Shown here piece by piece: positions 50,341 through 64,000 of a DNA stretch of 64,000 nucleotides. The stretch comes from Synaphobranchus kaupii. Its lineage: Eukaryota > Chordata > Actinopteri > Anguilliformes > Synaphobranchidae. How positions within the stretch are numbered: position 1 is the stretch's first letter; the number at the start of each line of letters is the position of its first letter. Both the position numbers and the translations under genes were made by a program. The notes beneath the pieces are model-generated. The model was given only the letters and a program-made list of their open reading frames with translations, ran no database searches and was not told where the DNA came from. The stretch is taken from contig CM056377.1 in assembly GCA_029718625.1 (NCBI GenBank), positions 112,493,641 to 112,557,640 on the forward strand, in the 5' to 3' direction.

Positions 50341-52366
50341 GATGTATTAAATTTAACCTCCTTCAAGATATGATCCCTTAAAGGGCATCTAGGGCTGTTC
50401 ACAAAGAAAAGTGTCTGTACATCACCTTACAGTTGGCATTTAACATGCATTATCACACCGGATGTGGGAATAAAGGTAATGCTTTCTGGAAGAAATCAAT
50501 AAGTCTTTGAAAATGAACCCCAGGAAAATTGTTTAGCTGGTGTGTCAAGCACATATCAGGTCAATGGCCTCTACAAGGTTTATTTATAAATGCTTAGCTG
50601 GCCAAACCAAACACATTCCCTGGGCCTAGTGTTCTCATAGAAGGACTCTAGGTTTCTTTAATCAATGTATGTAATGAACCATGCATGCTCTATACGGCTG
50701 GTAAATTCTCTTGGCTTATATACCGTTATGGTTCAGTGTCCTTCTTTGATTAAGCTTGTTGACAATACAGCCCCATATTTTTGTAAAGGCAATTAAGCAC
50801 ATGTCCTATAAATGTACGTGTGAACATAAAAACCATTGATGCTAGCCTTATGGTAATGTTAATAACTCAATATACCAAACAAGACATATTTTTTTTTCAA
50901 ACTGAATATTGGTGTTCAATATTATCAATGCCATAATATGTGGAAAACATGGTGGAGTGTTGTCGTTCATTTAAAGAGTGCAATAGAAAGTATGGGTCGT
51001 GCTAAAGATTTATTAGTATTTTCTGCCACTTATTCTCGCCTTTTTATTACAGTGTACTGCTTTTGGTATTAAATGGACTTTAAAAATTGATTGTGGTGGT
51101 ACTGTGTGTGCTGAACATTAATTACATTGAGGTGGAATATGCAGTATAGTGGCAATTAATATGGAAAAGCTTTTGACCTGAGGTTTGTGCTGCTTATACA
51201 GTACGTTAAACTGGGTGAAGCTTCCTCAGTAATGTTGTACTTTATCACAGTCTCTAAGATCTCTCGCATCACACACAACTAGGCTGATCACATCAGCACT
51301 TTGGACCTCATAAACCACTTTGGTCTGCTTTCTGTATGATAAGGTGCTATATATGTGAATTATTACTTTTGAGTACACTCCAAAAAGTCAACATAATACC
51401 GTAAAGAATTGAATTTGAATATTTGAATTTAAATTTAAATAAATTTGATATTTATTTAAAAATAATAATAATAAAACAATACGTAATAAATAGACATTAG
51501 GCTGCATTACTTTTGTTATGACACACTTTTGGGGGGGTAGCTTAGGGTTCATCTTCCTCTGTGTTTAGACTGAAATGCATCATGTCAGGTCAAGTTGTGT
51601 TTTGAACTCTATATTCCAGCCTTTCAAAAAATTACTGCTCTTTTCAAAGACTTTGAAATTGTCTGCTACTTTCAGATTTAACACAGATAAACTCTAATGC
51701 AACCAGGTAATAGTTATCTGAATGAGATCTGTTTCCGAATAGTTTGGGAAGTGGACTGCTTTACATGCTCTCTGGCTACATTAAAATGAAAAGGTGAATG
51801 AAGCTGAGTTATGATCCACATGGCTTCAAGCTAAATCTAACAAATGTATGAAATCCATACTAAATATTTCAGTGCATTGCCCAGCATAAATTTGAGATAA
51901 TACTAAATTTTTCTTGCAGAAAGTTATATTTTGCAAAGGACCACCATTAAAATGGCCTCTGTAAAGTTATTAGAAAAATTCTACTGTATCATACCTATTT
52001 TTTATGTCTTAATGTAAGCATAATTGAAGCACATGCAAATATTTTATTTAGGACATGTTGTCAACAATTAGTTGCCAGAGGGCAAAATTAATGAGATATC
52101 GAGTGCGCATCAAAAAAACTGAATTCACCCTGGATGACACAGCCCTATATAATCTGCAGATCTGGGTGAGTGGGGTGTAACCTCCACTGCACAGTACCTG
52201 TGCCATGGTGGCCCTGCGGTGTGGAGTTTGTCCGGGTACAGACGCACTTCTGCCTCTTTGTCCTCGAGTGTGGACGTCTGCCTGGGCGGGGAGGTTTTTT
52301 CGGTGCGGGGGGCTTGTTACAGAGGAGCAGGAGCAAAGGGGGCCGGGGCGCACAGGGCCCCACTGA

Positions 52367-55951
<3,585 letters not shown>

Positions 55952-56137
55952 ACCATAGAAAATTGCGTTTGCATCTTGAGGAACCTCTCGTATCGACTGG
56001 CTGCAGAGACTTCTCAGGGACAGCAGATGGGCACGGATGAGCTTGATGGATTGCTTTGTGGCGATGCCAACGGCAAGGATGGCGAGACCTCCGGGTGCTG
56101 GGGGAAGAAGAAGAAGAAAAAGAAGGCACAAGATCAG
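55952..56137 (+). CDS. ctnnd2: Delta-2 catenin, coding exon (ARM repeat plus basic loop)
   Basis: Encodes [20 protein letters not shown], a short [13 protein letters not shown] segment, then [30 protein letters not shown] is a conserved ARM helix pair; the following loop with seven consecutive lysines is the basic insertion of the p120 family, which in relatives has been linked to nuclear import and membrane lipid contact. The exon is 186 bp, a multiple of three and codon-aligned at both ends (CAG|ACC and CAG|GTGGGA), so it could be skipped without frame loss. The lysines are read from a nearly pure AAG run. Confidence 0.95.
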
Positions 56138-59100
56138 GTGGGAAATTTTGACTGCAGCTGATTGCAATTAGCCGCATTTTGCAGTGAGGGGACGGGGGGA
56201 GCGGGGGTTGAAGAGAAAGGTCCTTATCCGATGGGTAATTAGTTGTTTTACAAGGTTGATTTCTTGCTACCAGCAAGTGGTGTTTGTGAGGCATGTGCCA
56301 TTACTGTTCCTGCAGTGCTGGAGTCACTCCGAGAAAAGCCTGTGCTTTCAACCTCTGCAGTTTAAAAGGAGTTTGAGTTGGGCATTTTTTCAGTTAATTG
56401 ATAGGAAAGTAAAAATGAGCTTCCCTGCTTATTTGTTAATTAAAAAAAAAAATAAGACTCGCAATTAGTCCTTCTCAAATGAGTATTAGTCCTGTCCCAA
56501 AGTCAGCGCGCATAGAGAGAACTACAGATGAAGAGCACTATTTTCCACACCACAGGCCATACAGTAACACAGGAGAGCTACACCGATTGGAAGAGGGGCA
56601 TATCTCTCTGAAAACTATTGGTAGCCTGTGGGTGGCTGGCACGTCTTTGGGAGGAAGTGATACAGTGGTAATCCAAGGAAACCTGGCCAATTTAAACCCA
56701 TTTTACCACTGAGTGGACTATGCCAGCTGTGTTCTCCCACCACTGCGGATACCCTTGGCTGATAAACAACTTTTTTTTCACTATTTTTCTCTTTTTCATA
56801 TTTATTTCTAATTACTAATTTAACAATTTTTTTCATTATCAGGCTAAATAATTGTTTTCCATACTCCATACCCTATCACCATTTTTTGTTTATTGATTAT
56901 TTTTTGTTTGTTTTTTTTAATTTAAAAAATTGAGAATTTAATAATTAATCCTTATTTCATTTTCACATACTCAGCCAAGGGAAGGTTTCTGAGAGGCCAG
57001 TGTGACTCTTTAGGGCAGTCTCATGCACATTAGGTTCTGGGAGCAGCTGTTTTATAAAAGACATGTTGAGATTATAGTGCTGAGGTTAGGCTGCAAGGGC
57101 AGGAATGGACTGATCAAGGATCAGATGCTTCCTTGGCTGTCTAAAAGGAAGTGATTCCCAGTTGGAGTGCATAATATTGTAAGTGCTGCTATTTATCCAC
57201 GTTTCAGTTCAGTTCAGATGGGGCAAAAAAGCTAGACAAATACGCACATTTTGGATATTGATTAGATATGAGTGTTTTGGCATCAGTCTGTCATTGATAA
57301 TTCATGACTGACGATGGCAGACTTGATTAACTTCAACTCTTGTACTACATTCCCTCATCAGTCAGACAAGTGACTGAACTTAGGCATTGAGGTGATTTAC
57401 TGTTAAATGCCAAGCCTGATGATGGCCACAAAATAAATACCAAGAGAGGAACCAGTATGCCCCATTCACCTTTGTGTCGCTGGAAAGATCATGGACTTGC
57501 TGCATGTGGCTTTCGCGGGAAGTTATTTCGAAGTGATAAGAAGCAACACCAGTCACAGGTGTACAGTAAATGGCAGACTCAATCTGGGAGGTGACCTCAT
57601 TTTTGCTTCAACTTATTGGTGATTTTTTTTTTGCACTGACATTTCCAGTGTATCCAAAATGCCAGGTTAACACAACCCCCACATCTGCGATTCAGCTAGC
57701 AGGAAGTGGCTACACAGTCATTGTTTGGATGCAAGATGACCACACAGAGGCTCGAAGCTCAATAATACTCATCAAAGCAACAGAATGAGATTGTGTTAGC
57801 AACACTTCAATTGCCAGCAATGGAACCTCTTTAGCGATCAATCAGAGTTTTGTGGCGAGCACCCAGACAAACCCCAGGGAAAGTGCTGCACGGTTATATC
57901 AGGCCTTGATACAGCTCCACTGCTTTCAATAGTGGCCACAACTGGCCTTACTGGATTTTTAAAACCCGCTATTGATCAACCCTGTTGACAACAACACATC
58001 AATGATATTCAATTTCAGTGCACCTGCCAGCAAGTTTTTTTTGTAATGTAAAAAGAAACATTTTTTTGCACGCATACGTGATGTTTGTTCGTACGTTAGG
58101 TGTGAGTTAAAGGAATCCAAATCCTGAGGTGTTATTGTTCTGTCCGCACTAATGCGCCTTCCTCATGAAACAGTTGGAGAGCAATGGATATTTTTATAAT
58201 AAATATTTTTTATATTTTATTTTTTTTGAAAGGATGAAATACCAGCACTGTGACTATTACGGCTTTAAGATGAAAGCAAGAAATGGTACATACAGAACCA
58301 GCCAAGCTTAAGCTGACAAATCCATATTCTCATTCTCATCCTTAAAAACACCTAATACCTGTAAGTATCAGACACTCAAAGGTTCTAAAAATATGCTCAT
58401 TTAAACGCTGTGTTACACACATAAGCCATGTTGGTTTAAGCTCTTGTTGAAAACTTGAGGGAGGCTACATTTGCTGCACATTAATAGACTTTCAGTTGCA
58501 CGTACATTTGTCACTTCCCGGCAGCATCAGCGTCCTCAGGAAATGGACACTGGCAGCGAACGTTTTGATTTGACCAAAATCAGATCTGTAGATGTTCATT
58601 TTAGTAACACACGAGACCACCTCGATCTGAGAAATTTGGCAAAAATCAAAGCGTATTGCTACACCTGACTGTGCATGCCCCCTGATATCACTGCCTGGGC
58701 TGGAATGTTTCAGCTGCCCAGCTGTACGTGGAGTAAAGCGATTAAGCACTTTAAAAGAGGACACCTGGGCCTCGCGGCGCAGGGAAGTAATGCACTCCCT
58801 TAAATCATTTATCAATGCGCAGCAGCTAGCCGGGCTCCAGAACCAGGCTGCCGTTTTTCTTCAGGGGAGCTCTGCTGTTTATCAGCCCTAATTGACTGGA
58901 AGGGAATCCTGTAGACCACCGCAGCCTTGCTAATCCCTCAATCTGTTTGGACGTGGAGGAAATACATTACGTCCCGCCGAAGGAAATATATGAACCGCTG
59001 AGGGTTTTTAAAAAAATTATTTTCATTCTTTTTTTTTTTTTATCAGAAGCGTGATGAAGGGATTAAGTCGTCAGCTGGACATTTTGAATTCCAATTTGAA

Positions 59101-61167
59101 ATAAAGGAACGACTGTATCAGAATACAAAAGTAAACGAACGTGTCGTAATTCAAACAGTGATAGGTGAAATATAATAACCGAAGGCCAAATTATAACAAG
59201 ATGAAACAAGGTAGTGCAAATAAACGTAATTTCAATTGAAAAAGACAAATACAGCAGGATCTTGAGTGGGTTCACTGTGCTAGCCATTAAGTCCAATTAG
59301 GGTGCTTTGCATACTTTACTATAAAGCCACTGTCCCTTATTTCACATACTGTAAATTTATTTTTACAGAATATGTTATTTCTTGACAGTGTCAGGAAATG
59401 GATCAGGACCAGTGGCAGGTGGCAGAAGCTCCCCGTAGGCCAAAGCTGCACATATACAGTACATGTTTCCTTTAGCAAGCAAGTCCAGAGACTGAAGTAA
59501 TGAGAATAAACTCCCAGAGGAAGAAGTAGCCTCAATATAAGCTAAATACCAGGAGGGTCCTCAAACATCCATCCCACACGGCCAGCAAGGATGCTGACCT
59601 CTCCAATGGACATCTGAACTGGGATTTCTAGTTTGCACACAGCAAGAGTCATTTGGCTACACTTGTTATGCAATATAATTTCCAGATTGTTTAACAAAAG
59701 CACCATGTATTTATTTTAAATCTGTTACCTATAATCAGATAATCAGTGCCTGTAGGTACCCATTTTTGTTTTAACATGCAAAAAAACAATGAAATGGAGA
59801 TATTACAAAGGTTAAAAAAGCATTGTATATCGTATACCCTGATAAAAATTTCATCCAACATTAATGGTTCATATACAGAAAGGCAATACACCTCACAGTG
59901 GAAAACATGCTAATTATTTGGAGAGTATTGACTTTTGCTTCTTGTCTGGGGAAACATTTAGTGGTGTGTTTGTTTGCCAATACAATGGACTGCCATATAA
60001 ACTGTATTTATGGCAATGCCAGACATGCTTAATAAATTAGCATTCCTTTCAACATGAATTGGTCAGCTCTGGATAGTACAGGGGTAGTTAAAACACAGTA
60101 TTTTTTTAAATAATTTACAACATTGACCAAGGGTAAGCTATTGCATGAAGCATAAGAAAACTCCATCCGTGAATTAATAGCACATTGCTTTTTTCATGTA
60201 GTTGACTTTACTTAAAATTATGTGGAAAATGTTGTTTAATCATATTTAATTTAAAATATTTTTCTATATTTCTTTTTGAATCACCAAAATACATTTTCAA
60301 AAGCTCAAGGTAGAAGGGAAGTGTGTTGCTGTGTTAATAATGAGCTTAGTAGTGAATAGAACGGCTCTGAAGATGTTTTCCCATCTATTCAGTGCCAAAC
60401 TCAATGTTTCCTGAACCCGTCCTCCTCCCAGCCCCACTGTGTGGAAACAGCCCCGTGGGCGTTTTCTCTCCCCTCCAGCAATTAACTGAACAACACAGCT
60501 TATCCTAGAAGCAGGAGCACTGAATGTACACACATTCATTAATTATTGAGGCGAAGGAAAGGGAGAACGAACGGCAGCAGAGATGAATAATATTTAGGTG
60601 TTTCTCAAGGCTCGCTGACTGAAAGTGGGTCACAGCAGTCCAACGGGTTGCTGGTGGAATCAATCGGGACCCCGCTGTTCAAACGCTGCGCGGTAGATGC
60701 ATCTTGTTTCTGATGGCCCCGGCGGACGAGAAAGCACGTTTTCTCGAAATGGCAAAATAATTCGGAGCCGCTGACAAGGGACTAAATCAAAGAAGAGCAT
60801 TGAACGGCAAAGCGGTGTGCAGGATTTCACTCCTCCTCAGTCAAAGCATGCGGGTCGTTTGAGGCTGTAGCTCTGACCTCCTGTCTTTGAATCGCGTAAT
60901 TCTCCTTCTGAAGCTCGCCGCGCGTGCCTGCGTGCCCCAGTGTAGCCGCCATCTTTGTGTCTCGCGCTTAAACCCAGATTCTCCGTTACCCTCCCAGACA
61001 AAGCATGTGAGGCAGGCACAGGTGAACAAAATTGTCCCAATCCACCTTTCCTGGGATGATTGATTGGGAGTATTGCTGGGAGTGGTGGGTAGTCTGTGGT
61101 AAAGAGTGATGATGCTTGCGCTTTTATCTGGCCTAACGGTGAAGTGCTCTGCCCTCTGCCCGTCTAG
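56138..61167 (+). other. ctnnd2: Intron of ctnnd2 (5.0 kb)
   Basis: Donor GTGGGA, acceptor CCGTCTAG. I recognise no mobile element with confidence. Short A/T homopolymers occur at 56441, 56771 and 59029. The segments around 58480-58990 and 60540-60960 are comparatively GC-rich and repeat-poor. No coding exon is seen. Confidence 0.8.
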
Positions 61168-61455
<288 letters not shown>

Positions 61456-61468
61456 TGAATGTATATTC

Positions 61469-61471
<3 letters not shown>

Positions 61472-61521
<50 letters not shown>

Positions 61522-61542
61522 GCGTGTGTATGTGTGTGTGTT

Positions 61543-61579
<37 letters not shown>

Positions 61580-61590
61580 GGGTGTGTTTC
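61472..61590. repeat. TG microsatellite
   Basis: Long TG run with CG, TA and TT interruptions, on the sense strand of the intron (UG-rich in the transcript). Confidence 0.95.
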
Positions 61591-62833
61591 GTGTGGTGTG
61601 TGGCACACCACTGTGATGGGGGAGGGGGGTTTACCTCAATCCATTTTTCATTGCCGGAAATCATTTCTTCCTCCATCGCACAAAACCAACACAATATAAA
61701 AGCTTCCTGTTTCTCTGTCTCTGAGAGACAAAGAGGTGCCCTTACCTCCGCCGATAGAACTGTCTAATCCGCCAAAAGACTGTCTCTCACAGGATCAATA
61801 GACTGCCAGACTCGCAGTCTGAAAGGCTGGGATTGGATGGGTTTAAAGGCCCATTACTGACCCAACTGCTGCTGAAGGCTTAGGGCTCTGTCTTCACCTG
61901 TAAAATGTGAAAGAAAGGGGTTACCTACAGTCCCTAGTGAAATCCAGAGGGTGTCTGTACCTTATTAATCTTTTAGCTCATCTCGCCTGGCAATTACAAT
62001 TGCCTTTATGTTTGTTCATTTGCTACCTGTCCGTTGAGCAATATTGTTATGTATTTAAATTGAGACGTGTCCCAATTTAACTTTGGATTCCTCTTTGAGT
62101 AAATAGGGTGCAATATTTACGTCTGTTCTGAATATAAATGAGTTTTATACCTATGAAGATCCGATGAAGTTTTGACTTGAGATTTTTATTAGCAAAGAGA
62201 TGGGGGCATAAAGAGGGGGACTTTAGAATTGTACGTACGTACATTATTCTGAATGTACTGCCACCTGCTATGGTTTTCACTGTGCAGTGCACGATAACAC
62301 TTTAGAGGGGATGTAAAGTTTATCCAAGATTGACCTTCACAAAAGCAATATCAGTGGACAGCTGTCTGAGGTAACGTGTGGCTTCTTGCTGGCTGCAAAT
62401 GAATTCCTCTCTCATTGAATCTGACAGCAGGGGGACTGTGTGCAAGTGCTGTATAATATTTAGTATGCAGATGTCTCCTTCTGCACCTCTTCGAAAGCAC
62501 TACACAAATTCTACCTGTAGCCCTAATGCTCTGCTTGTGGATGAGGGTGCAGTTAACCTGCAGCTATTGGCAGCTGGTTGCTCTTCCTTTGCTGTAAACT
62601 ATCCATAACGTTGACTTGTAAGCCATTCTTATATGAACCTTTTAATTGTATTATTCAGCTACATGTGTGCTTTGCATGCAAATGAAACACATTTGTGCAG
62701 CAAGGTTTATTTCTCAGTACCGTTTTTTTTTTTACAGAGAAAATTAAGGGCCAAAATGAGGCACACTTAGAATAGGTCTGTTATTACTATTGAGAACAGT
62801 AATGACAAAAATATTTGTTGAGAGAGTAATGCA

Positions 62834-62869
62834 TACACGCACATGCACACGCACACACACACACACACA
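62834..62869. repeat. CA microsatellite
   Basis: Imperfect CA run. Confidence 0.9.
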
Positions 62870-63207
62870 TGCAGAAATGCACTCAAAGAAGGCCAGTGTA
62901 CGAGACATTATAAATATGGAGTTCAGCCCTGTCTCTGGGGAGTCGTTGTCCAGGCCTTTCTGTCACATACATGCAAACATGCCAGAACACTGTTAAATCA
63001 GAGCTGACAAGAAGCCACTGATGCAGGCCGAGTACAGGACGGGTCAGATCAAGCCAAATCCTCAAACGGCCTCTTGCATCGCTGGCCCTGACCCTTGGTC
63101 CACGTTACATGCGCACTGTATGCACGACATCTTTATTAAATGATGTGAAAAGAAGGAAAGGCTTGTTGGTGTTATTAGACATTTCGTCTGTTAAAAATGA
63201 GGCTTAG

Positions 63208-64000
<793 letters not shown>

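Overview
This window is genomic DNA from a bony fish, most likely a teleost. The evidence is AT-rich introns of up to about 22 kb interrupted by short GC-rich exons with GT-AG borders, long CA/TG microsatellites, tRNA-derived SINEs with a fish-type tail, and a wide range of DNA transposons (Tc1, hAT, Harbinger-like and TTAA-flanked elements). I cannot name the species.

The host gene is one plus-strand locus covering the whole window: the middle of the delta-2 catenin gene (ctnnd2, p120-catenin family). Seven consecutive coding exons are visible: 11275-11407, 16883-17096, 38948-39131, 52387-52504, 55952-56137, 61168-61341 and 63259-63409. They join in frame without a stop and encode about 386 residues of the armadillo-repeat domain, the part that binds the juxtamembrane tail of classical cadherins. 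The 5' exons (N-terminal region) and the 3' exons (last ARM repeats and PDZ-binding tail) lie outside the window. Nothing suggests that the gene is broken.

The rest is intron and mostly mobile DNA. 0-11 kb: foldback elements (886-1549, 1945-2188, 8771-9360) and two copies of a palindromic repeat. 11-17 kb: a dead Tc1 element and a CA microsatellite. 17-39 kb: a large foldback, a nested transposon complex at 19.5-23.9 kb, a Harbinger-like element with a hAT MITE inside it, SINEs and microsatellites. 39-52 kb: a 1.3-kb inverted-terminal element, a third copy of the palindromic repeat, an L2-type LINE tail and a small insertion with a 15-bp target duplication. 52-64 kb: an antisense L1-like reverse transcriptase relic, a TG microsatellite and a second Harbinger-like relic.

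The most interesting object is the element at 19504-23912. It has perfect 13-bp inverted ends and TTAA target duplications. It carries two genes facing each other: a two-exon gene for a 194-residue protein that resembles the cysteine-rich 'ballast' domain at the C-terminus of the P2X7 receptor, and on the other strand a THAP zinc-finger protein. Two younger transposons have inserted into it. TTAA duplications plus a THAP protein fit the Kolobok superfamily, but no transposase is present, so the assignment is an inference. The pairing suggests one route by which P2X7-like ballast domains could spread in fish genomes.
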